Source: Nitrospira sp. (GTDB lineage Bacteria > Nitrospirota > Nitrospiria > Nitrospirales > Nitrospiraceae). Taken from it: a stretch of DNA of 8,138 nt. Position numbers and translations under genes: made by a program. The stretch spans positions 1-8,138 of the forward strand of contig JAOUEB010000041.1 of NCBI GenBank assembly GCA_029858925.1. The letters run 5' to 3'. The notes beneath the pieces are model-generated. The model saw nothing but the letters and a program-made list of their open reading frames with translations, did no database searches and was not told where the DNA came from. Positions 1-6,347 of the stretch are shown here, piece after piece. Position 1 is the stretch's first letter, and the number at the start of each line of letters is the position of its first letter.

Positions 1-802
1 TGAAGTTCAGGTTCAACGTGTCGATGGTATCAGTCGGCCGATGGTAGTGGGGATTGCGGAAGTTGGCCGTGTCGGTCAGCATGACCGCGGGGAACCCGGT
101 TTCCCAGAAAGCGGTGTGGTCGCTTCGTCTCGTGTCCGGCAAGAGTTCGCCGTTGCCTGGAACCACAAGCGGAACGACCGGCATGTGCCGGTTCATGGTG
201 TGGGACAGGGTTGCTGTAAGGGCGGCTGAATTCTGATTCCCGATTACGGCCAGAAAGTTTCCAACCGTCGGGACGGCGATCGGGACGCCGGGCGGAATCT
301 TTTGCGAGCCTTCTTCATCCCGCGCATAGCCGACACATTCCAGTATGATCGCACCATGCAGGGGCTTGCCTGTCTCCGTGAGATGGGCGACATAGGCGCG
401 GCTGCCCAAGAGATCCTCTTCTTCGAGGCAAAACGCGATGAAGTGAACGGGCCGGCTGAGCGAGGTCTGCTTGATTCGCTGCGCCACGTCGAGCAAGACC
501 GCCAATGCGCTTGCATTGTCATCGGCTCCTGGTGAGCCAGGCACGGTGTCATAGTGCGCGGCGACAATCAGAGGTGGAAGCACGGGCTGGTCCTGAACGG
601 AAACGGGATTCGCCACCCCAATCACGTTGCGATAGCTGTCGCCCAACGCCTCGAACTCGTGTGTTGCGGCGTCGAGCCCAATTTTAGAAAACTGCTCACT
701 CAGATAGAGTGCGGTCTGTTGGAGACGGGTCGGTGAGGACAGTGGATGGCGTTCTCCGACCAGGACCTGCAGATGAGTCCTCAGTCGGAATTCAACGGTC
801 AT
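1..802 (-). CDS. M28 family zinc metallopeptidase, C-terminus outside window
   Basis: The reading frame is open from ATG at 802 to the window edge (267 codons seen), so the last residues are missing. The protein shows the M28 aminopeptidase pattern of a co-catalytic two-zinc site: AHYDT with His83, GADDNASA with Asp94/95, EEEDLLGS with Glu127 as likely general base and Glu128 as ligand, LECVGY with Glu155, and NPHYHRPTDT with His254 near the end. SDHTAFWETGFPAVMLTD (228-245) is also typical. There is no signal peptide or membrane segment, so a cytoplasmic enzyme is expected. The start is well fixed because an in-frame TAA lies 9 bases before the ATG; no strong ribosome binding site is seen. 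It begins 40 bp after argB and is probably the next gene of the same operon. The family releases N-terminal amino acids from peptides, but some members act on other amide substrates; the substrate cannot be read from sequence. Confidence 0.9.
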   Translation of the reverse strand, partial: MTVEFRLRTHLQVLVGERHPLSSPTRLQQTALYLSEQFSKIGLDAATHEFEALGDSYRNVIGVANPVSVQDQPVLPPLIVAAHYDTVPGSPGADDNASALAVLLDVAQRIKQTSLSRPVHFIAFCLEEEDLLGSRAYVAHLTETGKPLHGAIILECVGYARDEEGSQKIPPGVPIAVPTVGNFLAVIGNQNSAALTATLSHTMNRHMPVVPLVVPGNGELLPDTRRSDHTAFWETGFPAVMLTDTANFRNPHYHRPTDTIDTLNLNF

Positions 803-842
803 CGGTGGTTATGCGCTTCACGAGCGACGCATCACGGTCTGA

Positions 843-1739
843 TTAGGCGACGATCTCGGTTCCGATACCCTTACGGGTGAAGATTTCAAGCAGGATGGCA
901 TGGGGGACCCGTCCGTCTATGATATGGGCCTTCCCGACCCCTCCCGCCAAGGCATCAAGGCAGGCATGGACCTTGGGCAACATACCCTCCGTGATGGTTC
1001 CTTTCTTCACCATGCGCTGGACATCTTTGCGTGAGACGGTGGAGAGATGGCGGCCATTGGCATCGCGAATGCCTTTAATGTCCGTCATCATCACGAGCTT
1101 TTCCGCGCGTACGGCGCCTGCCACGGCGCCTGCGACCAGATCGGCGTTGATGTTGTAGGTATTCCCCTCGCGATCCGTCCCGATCGGCGCGATGACGGGG
1201 ATGTAGTGATCCTCTTGAAGTTTGTGCAGCAGGCTCGGATCGACCCGCTCGATATCGCCGACGAACCCGAAATCCTCGTCGCCGTCCTCGTCATCCAAGT
1301 CGCGCTCCAGACTTTCCGCCCAGGCTTTGGCCGTCAGTGGTTTGCTTAGAATCAGTCCGCCGTCTTTTCCGCTCAGGCCGACCGCGCTGCCGCCGTGCCG
1401 GTTGATGAGATCGGTGATTTCCATGTTGATTTGCCCGGCCAAGACCATTTCGACAACTTCCATTGTCGCTTTGTCGGTGACCCGGACCCCGTGGCGGAAC
1501 TTCGCTTCGATTCCGAGCCGATCCAGCATCTTGTCGATCTGAGGCCCCCCGCCGTGGATGATCACCGGATTGATCCCGACGTATTTCAACAACACCACAT
1601 CTTGCGCGAACCGTTCTTTTAAGGGGGCATCCGTCATCGCATGGCCGCCGTATTTGACCACCACGGTTTTCCCGCGGAACGCCCGAATGTAGGGCAAGGA
1701 TTCGATCAGGACGTTGGCTTTCTTGATGAGTTTGTTCAT
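843..1739 (-). CDS. argB: Acetylglutamate kinase (ArgB)
   Basis: This cytoplasmic amino acid kinase phosphorylates N-acetyl-L-glutamate with ATP, the second step of arginine synthesis. Seen in the 298 residues: the phosphate-binding VVVKYGGHAM with Lys29; VIIHGGGPQID (59-69); the substrate region FRHGVRVTDKATMEVVEMVLAG with Arg86 (81-102); NINADLVAGAVAGAV (196-210); TDIKGI with Lys222; and a C-terminal DGRVPHAILLEIFTRKGIGTE (275-295). An extra N-terminal helix of about 20 residues plus this C-terminal signature is what hexameric, arginine-inhibited kinases of the family carry, so feedback inhibition by arginine is inferred. Residues 144-156 form a small, very acidic insertion before the usual GFVGDI. 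The gene starts 34 bp after hslU and lacks a visible promoter of its own, so it probably belongs to the trmFO-hslVU operon. The Shine-Dalgarno is poor (GGGG about 8 bases before ATG). Confidence 0.97.
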   Translation of the reverse strand: MNKLIKKANVLIESLPYIRAFRGKTVVVKYGGHAMTDAPLKERFAQDVVLLKYVGINPVIIHGGGPQIDKMLDRLGIEAKFRHGVRVTDKATMEVVEMVLAGQINMEITDLINRHGGSAVGLSGKDGGLILSKPLTAKAWAESLERDLDDEDGDEDFGFVGDIERVDPSLLHKLQEDHYIPVIAPIGTDREGNTYNINADLVAGAVAGAVRAEKLVMMTDIKGIRDANGRHLSTVSRKDVQRMVKKGTITEGMLPKVHACLDALAGGVGKAHIIDGRVPHAILLEIFTRKGIGTEIVA

Positions 1740-1773
1740 GCCTTGCCCCGCTTGCGAGAAACGCGCGTCGCGC

Positions 1774-3171
1774 TTAGAGAATATATCGGCTCAGATCCTG
1801 ATCTTTGACGACATCTTTGAGCCGTTCATGCACATATTCGGCGGTGATGTTCACGGCTTTGTCCGGCCATTCCGGCCCTGCGAAGGAAATCTGTTCCAGC
1901 AGTCGCTCCATGATGGTAAAGAGACGGCGCGCGCCGATGTTCTCCGTCCGTTCGTTCACCTGCACCGCGATGTCGGCGATGGCCTCCAAACCGTCCTTGG
2001 TGTACTCGATGGTGAGGCCTTCCGTCGCCAACAAGGCCTGATACTGCCGGACCAGCGCCCCTTTGGGCTCCGTGAGAATACGCACAAAATCCTCTTTCGA
2101 CAAGGGGCTGAGTTCGACGCGTATGGGAAAGCGTCCTTGCAGCTCCGGTATCAGGTCCGAGGGCTTTGCGACGTGAAACGCACCCGCGGCGATGAAGAGG
2201 ATATGGTCCGTGAGTACCGGTCCGTGTTTGGTAGTGACTGTGCAGCCTTCGACAATGGGGAGCAAATCGCGCTGTACGCCTTCCCGTGAGACGTCGGGTC
2301 CCGCGGTCCGTTCCCGTCCGGCGATCTTGTCGATTTCGTCGAGGAACACGATCCCGGTTTGCTCGACCTTGGCGATGGCTTCACGAACGGTGTCGTCCAT
2401 GTCGATCAGCTTCTGTGCTTCTTCCTGGGCGAGATACTTCAGGGCCTCCGGCACTTTCATCAGCCGATTCTTTTTCTTGCCCTGGAACATCCCGCCCAAC
2501 ATGTCCCGAAGATTGCCTTCGAGCTCGTCAAGCCCGCCGACATTGGAAATGACACCGACCGGCAGACGTCGCTCCTGGGTCTCCATCTCGACCGTCCGCT
2601 CGTCGAGCTTGCCGTCTCGAAGTTGGAGCCGGAGCTTTGACCTGGTCGCCTCGTGTGAATCATGGGGCGGCGGTGTGCCGGACTCACCGGCGCCCTCCGT
2701 GTATCCTGGTCTGGGCGGAGGAGGCGGCAACAGGAGGTCGAGTAGTCGCTCTTCTCCATGTTGCTCGGCCTTGTGCTGAACTGCTTCCAGGCGATGGGTT
2801 TTTACCATGTTGATGGCCAGTTCCGTCAGATCGCGAATGATGGATTCGACGTCGCGCCCGACATAGCCGACTTCGGTGAATTTCGAAGCTTCGACCTTGA
2901 TAAACGGGGCCTGAGCCAGCTTGGCAAGCCGTCTGGCGATCTCCGTTTTTCCCACTCCGGTAGGGCCGATCATGATGATGTTCTTCGGCATCACCTCGTC
3001 GCGTAAATCGGGAGCCAGTTGCTGGCGGCGCCAGCGATTGCGGAGCGCGATTGCCACCATCCGCTTGGCATCCTTTTGGCCGATCACGTAACGATTGAGC
3101 TCTTCTACGATCTGGCGGGGCGTGAGACTATTGATATTCAGCGGTTCGTGGTCGGTTTCCAAATGTTTCAT
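1774..3171 (-). CDS. hslU: HslU (ClpY), ATPase subunit of the HslVU protease
   Basis: HslU is the AAA+ unfoldase ring that feeds substrates into the HslV peptidase in the cytoplasm. In the 465 residues: the N-terminal [16 protein letters not shown] (17-32), Walker A GPTGVGKT (69-76), pore loop GYVGRD (102-107), a proline-rich I-domain insert (about 148-190), Walker B IVFLDEID (274-281), the arginine-finger region ending [10 protein letters not shown] with Arg347, sensor-2 GARRL (413-417), and a C-terminal LSRYIL that in the family docks into HslV to activate it. At 465 residues it is slightly longer than E. coli HslU (443), mostly because of the I-domain insert and the N-terminus. The ATG lies 9 bases after the hslV stop; a weak AAGGG about 14 bases upstream is inside the end of hslV, suggesting translational coupling. 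It is co-transcribed with its partner. Confidence 0.98.
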   Translation of the reverse strand: MKHLETDHEPLNINSLTPRQIVEELNRYVIGQKDAKRMVAIALRNRWRRQQLAPDLRDEVMPKNIIMIGPTGVGKTEIARRLAKLAQAPFIKVEASKFTEVGYVGRDVESIIRDLTELAINMVKTHRLEAVQHKAEQHGEERLLDLLLPPPPPRPGYTEGAGESGTPPPHDSHEATRSKLRLQLRDGKLDERTVEMETQERRLPVGVISNVGGLDELEGNLRDMLGGMFQGKKKNRLMKVPEALKYLAQEEAQKLIDMDDTVREAIAKVEQTGIVFLDEIDKIAGRERTAGPDVSREGVQRDLLPIVEGCTVTTKHGPVLTDHILFIAAGAFHVAKPSDLIPELQGRFPIRVELSPLSKEDFVRILTEPKGALVRQYQALLATEGLTIEYTKDGLEAIADIAVQVNERTENIGARRLFTIMERLLEQISFAGPEWPDKAVNITAEYVHERLKDVVKDQDLSRYIL

Positions 3172-3180
3172 GGTGCTCGG

Positions 3181-3717
3181 TTACCCTTGGAGTTCCTCGA
3201 CGATGATCTGTTGGTTGGTATAGATATCGATGGCGCCGGCGATTTTCATCGCTTCGGTGACGATAGTCGCAGCGTCCAGTTGAGAGTGTCCCAGCAGCGC
3301 TCTGGCAGCCGATAGGGCGTACGGTCCTCCGGAGCCGATCGCCAGGATGCCGTCCTCCGGCTCCACGACATCGCCGGTCCCTGAGATCAGGAAGGACTGT
3401 TCCTGTCCAGCCACCGCCAGCAGGGCTTCCAAGCGGCGCAGAGCGCGGTCGGTTCGCCAATCCTTGGCGAGTTCGACCGCCGCCCTCGTGAGGTTGCCTC
3501 GATGCTCTTCCAGCTTGGCCTCGAACTTTTCAAACAATGTGAATGCGTCTGCGGTGGCCCCGGCAAAGCCAGCGAGTATCTGCTCATGATGGAGGCGTCG
3601 CAGTTTCTTGGCGTTGTGCTTCATCACTGTCGTGCCGACGGTGACTTGGCCGTCGCAGCCCATGGCGACGCGTCCGTTACGGCGGACGCAGAGCACGGTG
3701 GTGGATCGAATGATCAT
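3181..3717 (-). CDS. hslV: HslV (ClpQ), peptidase subunit of the HslVU protease
   Basis: HslV is a proteasome-like N-terminal threonine peptidase that forms a double hexamer capped by HslU. The 178 residues begin [13 protein letters not shown]; alignment from memory with E. coli (MTTIVSVRR) puts the catalytic nucleophile at Thr6 after removal of a five-residue leader. Other family landmarks are [12 protein letters not shown] with the catalytic lysine, [24 protein letters not shown] (47-70), [24 protein letters not shown], and [17 protein letters not shown] (126-142). The otherwise conserved AGDGQ reads GCDGQ (20-24), so a Cys stands where Gly is usual, while the key Asp is kept. The ATG overlaps the xerC stop in an ATGA and an AAAGGA lies about 11 bases upstream, inside xerC. 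This predicts coupled translation with xerC and co-expression with hslU, which follows 9 bp later. Confidence 0.98.
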   Translation of the reverse strand: MIIRSTTVLCVRRNGRVAMGCDGQVTVGTTVMKHNAKKLRRLHHEQILAGFAGATADAFTLFEKFEAKLEEHRGNLTRAAVELAKDWRTDRALRRLEALLAVAGQEQSFLISGTGDVVEPEDGILAIGSGGPYALSAARALLGHSQLDAATIVTEAMKIAGAIDIYTNQQIIVEELQG

Positions 3718-4655
3718 GACGATTTGTGATCCTTTCGGGGCATGACATGCGCAGCTGGACGCGCCCGAGGGTGGGCACGGTCGTAGACAGCAGCAAGTCG
3801 ATCGCCGGCCAGATGGGTATATTTCTGCGTGGTACTCAGCGATGCATGCCCGAGCATCTCCTGGATCGACCGAAGGTCAGCGCCCTCATCGAGCAGGTGG
3901 GTTGCGTAGGAATGCCGCAGTGCGTGAGGACTGACGGCTCCACCGGCGAGGCGGCCGGAGTATCGAGCTACGATTCGAGCCACGCTCCGTGTTGTGAGTC
4001 TGCCTCCACGATGATTCAAGAACAGCGGAGTTGCCAGCTGTCTCCCTCCGTCCTTCGGCTCCAGCCCGTTGCGGTATGCCCGGATCGCTCGCGTTGCGAC
4101 ATCGCCGATCGGGACCACCCGTTCCTTGCGTCCCTTGCCTCTCAAGTGGACAAGCCCCTCGGTCTCATCGAGATCCCCGACGTTGATCCCGATCGCTTCA
4201 CTGACACGGGCGCCGGTCGAATACAACGTTTCTAGCAGGGCTCGGTCGCGCAATGACAGAGTCGACCGGCCCTCAGGAAATTCCATCAGGGCTCCGGCGT
4301 CATCTTTCGTCAGCACGCGTGGAAGCGGCTTGGGCAACTTGGGACTCCGGATGTCTTCCGCCGGATTCTTCTGCGCCGACCCTTCGCGCAGGAGAAAGCG
4401 GTAGAAACTCCGAACGGCAGCCAGCTTCCTCGCAAGGGACGAGGCTTTCTCTCCCTTTCGGTCCAGTTGGTGGAGATAGGCCCGGATATCTTCGGTTGTG
4501 ATGTGGTCTGCTCGAATCGCGCGTGATGCGCGGTCCGCTCCGCGGAGAAAAGACGCCAGTTGCCGGAGATCCGACTGGTAATTGCGAATGGTCTCGGTCG
4601 ACGCATTTCGCTCGACCTCAAGAAAGCTCATGAAAGCCCGGATCGTGTCTTCCAT
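3714..4655 (-). CDS. xerC: Tyrosine recombinase XerC
   Basis: A site-specific tyrosine recombinase, most likely the XerC partner that with XerD resolves chromosome dimers at dif near division. The 313 residues hold an N-terminal SAM-like core-binding domain (about 1-90) and a C-terminal catalytic domain with the complete active site: TGARVSE with Arg150, [12 protein letters not shown] with Lys174, [11 protein letters not shown] with His244 and Arg247, [14 protein letters not shown] with His270 and the nucleophile Tyr279. Length is close to the usual 295-305. The start overlaps the end of trmFO by 28 bp and has GAGG 10 bases upstream; the stop overlaps hslV. Its place between trmFO and hslVU matches codV in Bacillus and argues for the housekeeping recombinase and against a phage integrase. 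The exact XerC versus XerD assignment rests on that context. The last 20 residues ([16 protein letters not shown]) are a basic tail beyond the catalytic core. Confidence 0.94.
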   Translation of the reverse strand: MEDTIRAFMSFLEVERNASTETIRNYQSDLRQLASFLRGADRASRAIRADHITTEDIRAYLHQLDRKGEKASSLARKLAAVRSFYRFLLREGSAQKNPAEDIRSPKLPKPLPRVLTKDDAGALMEFPEGRSTLSLRDRALLETLYSTGARVSEAIGINVGDLDETEGLVHLRGKGRKERVVPIGDVATRAIRAYRNGLEPKDGGRQLATPLFLNHRGGRLTTRSVARIVARYSGRLAGGAVSPHALRHSYATHLLDEGADLRSIQEMLGHASLSTTQKYTHLAGDRLAAVYDRAHPRARPAAHVMPRKDHKSS

Positions 4656-5944
4656 GCTGCAAAGTCCTCAAGAGCCCGTTGGGCGATCATGCGCCGTTTC
4701 ATTTCTTTGTCCCTCGGCGCGCTGGACAGGGGAGGGAACAAGCCGAAATTCGTGTTCATCGGCTGGAAACGGCGGGGATCGGACAGCGCCACGTGAGCGA
4801 CCAGACATCCGTGCGCCGTCGTGGGCGGAGGTGTTACGGTCGGCTCCCCGTTCAGCACCCGCACGGCATTGATGCCGGCCAGGCCGCCCATTGCCGCAGA
4901 TTCAGTATAGCCCTCCACGCCGACCAACTGCCCGGCGAAGAACAACGTGTTGCGGACTTTGAATTGCAGTGTGGCTGTGAGCAACTGGGGCGAGTTGATA
5001 AACGTGTTGCGATGCAAGCTTCCATAGCGCAGGAACTCCGCACGCTCCAAGCCTGGAATCAGGCGGAAGACGCGCTTTTGCTCGGGATACGTGAGCTTGG
5101 TCTGAAACCCGACCAGGTTGTAACAGGTACGATGAACATTCTCGGTTCGGAGTTGCACGACGGCAGCGGGCCGCAGGCCGGTTCGCGGATCTTCCAGGCC
5201 GACCGGCTTGAGCGGCCCGAACTGCATCGTGTGCCGGCCGCGTTCCGCCATGACCTCGATAGGGATGCAGGCTTCGAAGTAGGGCGTTTTCTCGAAGTCC
5301 TTTGGCTGTACCTTTTCGGCTGCGAGGAGCGCTTCATAGAAGGTGTTGTATTGTTCGTTCGTCATCGGGCAGTTGAGATAATCGTCCGTTCCCTTGTCGT
5401 AGCGAGAGGCGCGGAAAACGATATCCATGTCGATCGAATCCGCGTCGATGATCGGCGAGATGGCGTCGAAGAAATAGAGATGCTGCGATTGGGTTACGCC
5501 GCGAATGGCCTGAGAGAGTTTGTCGGACGTCAACGGACCGGTTGCTACGATGCAGACACAATCGGTGGGGATGCCAGTAATCTCCTCATGAAGAATTCTG
5601 ATATTTGGATGGCCTTCCAACGCACGAGTAATGGTTGCGGAGAACTGATCGCGATCGACTGCCAGCGCCGATCCGGCCGGGACTTTGGACTGTTCGGCTG
5701 AGGCGATTATCAGGGAATCCAGCCGGCGCATTTCTTCCTTGAGCACGCCGGGAGCGTTGTGCGGATCGATGGACCCCAACGAATTCGAGCATACGAGTTC
5801 GGCTAGGCCGCCGGTTTTGTGCGCCTTCGTCATTTCCTTCGGGCGCATCTCGTAGAGCGTGACCCTGGCGCCACGGTTCGCTGCCTGCCAGGCCGCTTCC
5901 GATCCAGCCAAACCACCACCCACGATGACGATGTCATCTCTCAT
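4628..5944 (-). CDS. trmFO: TrmFO, folate- and FAD-dependent tRNA m5U54 methyltransferase
   Basis: TrmFO methylates U54 in the T-loop of tRNAs, taking the carbon from 5,10-methylenetetrahydrofolate and electrons from reduced FAD; it acts in the cytoplasm. In the 438 residues: the FAD dinucleotide fold DDIVIVGGGLAGSEAAW (3-19), YEMRPKEMTKAHKTGGLAELVCSNSLGS with the conserved Cys52, IVATGPLTS (132-140), LYFFDAISPIID (156-167), ACIPIEVMAERG with the second conserved Cys226, and a C-terminal FAD-site region FFAGQLVGVEGYTESAAMGGLAGINA. Length and motifs are normal. The start has a fair AGGA 11 bases upstream and lies about 26 bases after the transcription start predicted from the promoter at 5977-6006. 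It is the first gene of the minus-strand operon and overlaps xerC by 28 bp. Presence of TrmFO implies that a SAM-dependent TrmA is probably not used for this mark. Confidence 0.98.
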   Translation of the reverse strand: MRDDIVIVGGGLAGSEAAWQAANRGARVTLYEMRPKEMTKAHKTGGLAELVCSNSLGSIDPHNAPGVLKEEMRRLDSLIIASAEQSKVPAGSALAVDRDQFSATITRALEGHPNIRILHEEITGIPTDCVCIVATGPLTSDKLSQAIRGVTQSQHLYFFDAISPIIDADSIDMDIVFRASRYDKGTDDYLNCPMTNEQYNTFYEALLAAEKVQPKDFEKTPYFEACIPIEVMAERGRHTMQFGPLKPVGLEDPRTGLRPAAVVQLRTENVHRTCYNLVGFQTKLTYPEQKRVFRLIPGLERAEFLRYGSLHRNTFINSPQLLTATLQFKVRNTLFFAGQLVGVEGYTESAAMGGLAGINAVRVLNGEPTVTPPPTTAHGCLVAHVALSDPRRFQPMNTNFGLFPPLSSAPRDKEMKRRMIAQRALEDFAAWKTRSGLS

Positions 5945-5976
5945 ACGATTGACAATCCTTTCCCGGGAAGGAGCCC

Positions 5977-6006
5977 ATTCTAGAAACCGTGTTTTAGTGA
6001 AGTCAA
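5977..6006 (-). promoter_or_regulatory. Sigma-70-type promoter of the trmFO-xerC-hslVU-argB operon
   Basis: On the minus strand TTGACT (-35, 6006-6001) and TAGAAT (-10, 5982-5977) are separated by 18 bases. This matches the consensus at 5 of 6 positions in each box. The predicted start lies near 5970, giving a leader of about 26 bases before the trmFO ATG. It is the only convincing promoter I see for the six minus-strand genes. No heat-shock-type element (CIRCE or a sigma-32-like box) is visible although hslVU is downstream. Confidence 0.72.
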
Positions 6007-6049
6007 GGCAGGTGCCATATAGAACCAGACTGTTGAGCGGGGCTCATCA

Positions 6050-6070
6050 CGAGGTTCACATTGAACCTCG
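6050..6070. repeat. Perfect 9-bp inverted repeat between divergent promoters, operator-like
   Basis: CGAGGTTCA (6050-6058) and TGAACCTCG (6062-6070) are perfect inverted copies separated by CAT. The right arm contains the -35 box of the tRNA-Val promoter (6061-6066), and the whole element lies between that promoter and the divergent trmFO promoter. No T-run follows on either strand, so it is not an intrinsic terminator. The geometry suits a dimeric DNA-binding regulator; the identity of such a protein is unknown. Confidence 0.6.
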
Positions 6071-6090
6071 CCGAAAGCCCATGCTAGACT
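6061..6090 (+). promoter_or_regulatory. Promoter of tRNA-Val
   Basis: TTGAAC (-35, 6061-6066) and TAGACT (-10, 6085-6090) are 18 bases apart, and TGC directly before the -10 gives an extended -10. The predicted start near 6097 would leave only a few leader bases before the mature tRNA. The -35 box lies inside the right half of the inverted repeat at 6050-6070. Confidence 0.6.
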
Positions 6091-6100
6091 TCAAAAAGAT

Positions 6101-6175
6101 GGGCGATTAGCTCAGTGGTAGAGCGCTTCCTTCACACGGAAGAGGCCACAGGTTCGATACCTGTATCGCCCACCA
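6101..6175 (+). tRNA. tRNA-Val(CAC)
   Basis: A complete 75-base cloverleaf can be folded by eye. The acceptor stem is GGGCGAT paired with ATCGCCC, followed by discriminator A and an encoded CCA. The D-arm contains TAGCTCAGTGGTAGAGC. The anticodon stem CTTCC/GGAAG closes the loop TTCACAC, so the anticodon is CAC (positions 34-36), reading the valine codon GTG. The T-arm is CAGG-TTCGATA-CCTG, with the T54 that TrmFO from the neighbouring gene would methylate. No variable-arm extension or intron is present. Confidence 0.97.
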
Positions 6176-6248
6176 TGGTTTCCCTGCCGGTGTGTCTTTC
6201 TTCTCGATCCAATACAGTGATTTTCATAGGAATGACAAATCCCTGTGT

Positions 6249-6262
6249 GTTCTGGACAGAAC
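6249..6262. repeat. Perfect dyad GTTCTG-GA-CAGAAC over the -35 of the lipoprotein promoter
   Basis: Six-base arms GTTCTG and CAGAAC flank a GA centre. The -35 hexamer TGGACA (6253-6258) lies wholly inside the dyad, the classic position for a repressor operator. It shares the outer GTTC...GAAC half-sites with the inverted repeat at 6050-6070, but the half-site gap is six bases here and five there. Confidence 0.5.
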
Positions 6263-6281
6263 CGGAGGTGTCGGCTACACT
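6253..6281 (+). promoter_or_regulatory. Sigma-70-type promoter of the small lipoprotein gene
   Basis: TGGACA (-35, 6253-6258) and TACACT (-10, 6276-6281) are separated by exactly 17 bases. The predicted start near 6288 gives a leader of about 60 bases before the ATG at 6348. A dyad covers the -35 box. Confidence 0.6.
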
Positions 6282-6336
6282 TCGCCTATCATGTCAAAGA
6301 AGTTAATCAGCTGTCTGGACGGAGACCGAAACAAAC

Positions 6337-6340
6337 GAGG
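6337..6340 (+). promoter_or_regulatory. Ribosome binding site that fixes the start at 6348
   Basis: GAGG ends 7 bases before the ATG at 6348. The same frame is open further upstream to ATGs at 6291 and 6192. The 6192 ATG lies upstream of the predicted promoter, and both longer forms would bury the lipoprotein signal peptide inside the protein. Confidence 0.7.
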
Positions 6341-6347
6341 TAATGCC

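Noticed and set aside
244..567. A 107-codon minus-strand frame opposite no other listed gene
   Set aside because: It is a shifted frame of the M28 peptidase, which is open through the whole region and carries all zinc-site motifs.
1714..2779. Long plus-strand open frames opposite hslU (191 and 195 codons)
   Set aside because: Their translations are low-complexity Ser/Arg/Pro-rich and lie over a certain hslU gene; no ribosome binding site or promoter supports them.
4679..5701. A 340-codon open frame on the plus strand opposite trmFO
   Set aside because: It is fully antisense to a gene with complete family motifs, has no recognisable domain, and is the kind of mirror frame that GC-rich coding DNA produces.
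5945..6100. A heat-shock control element (CIRCE or sigma-32-like) for hslVU
   Set aside because: The inverted repeat has 9-base arms with a 3-base gap and does not match the CIRCE arms or spacing; the promoter looks like an ordinary sigma-70 type.
3714..6175. A tyrosine recombinase near a tRNA gene as a mark of an integrated element
   Set aside because: The recombinase lies inside a conserved housekeeping operon, trmFO is between it and the tRNA, no duplicated tRNA 3' end was found, and no phage or plasmid genes are present.
6172..6206. ACCATGGT palindrome and T-rich stretch after the tRNA as a terminator
   Set aside because: The palindrome includes the tRNA CCA end and has no loop; the pyrimidine run is not directly preceded by a stable stem.
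6192..6347. Upstream in-frame starts (6192, 6291) giving a longer small lipoprotein
   Set aside because: The predicted promoter (start near 6288) excludes 6192, the GAGG at 6337 points to 6348, and the signal peptide begins at 6348.
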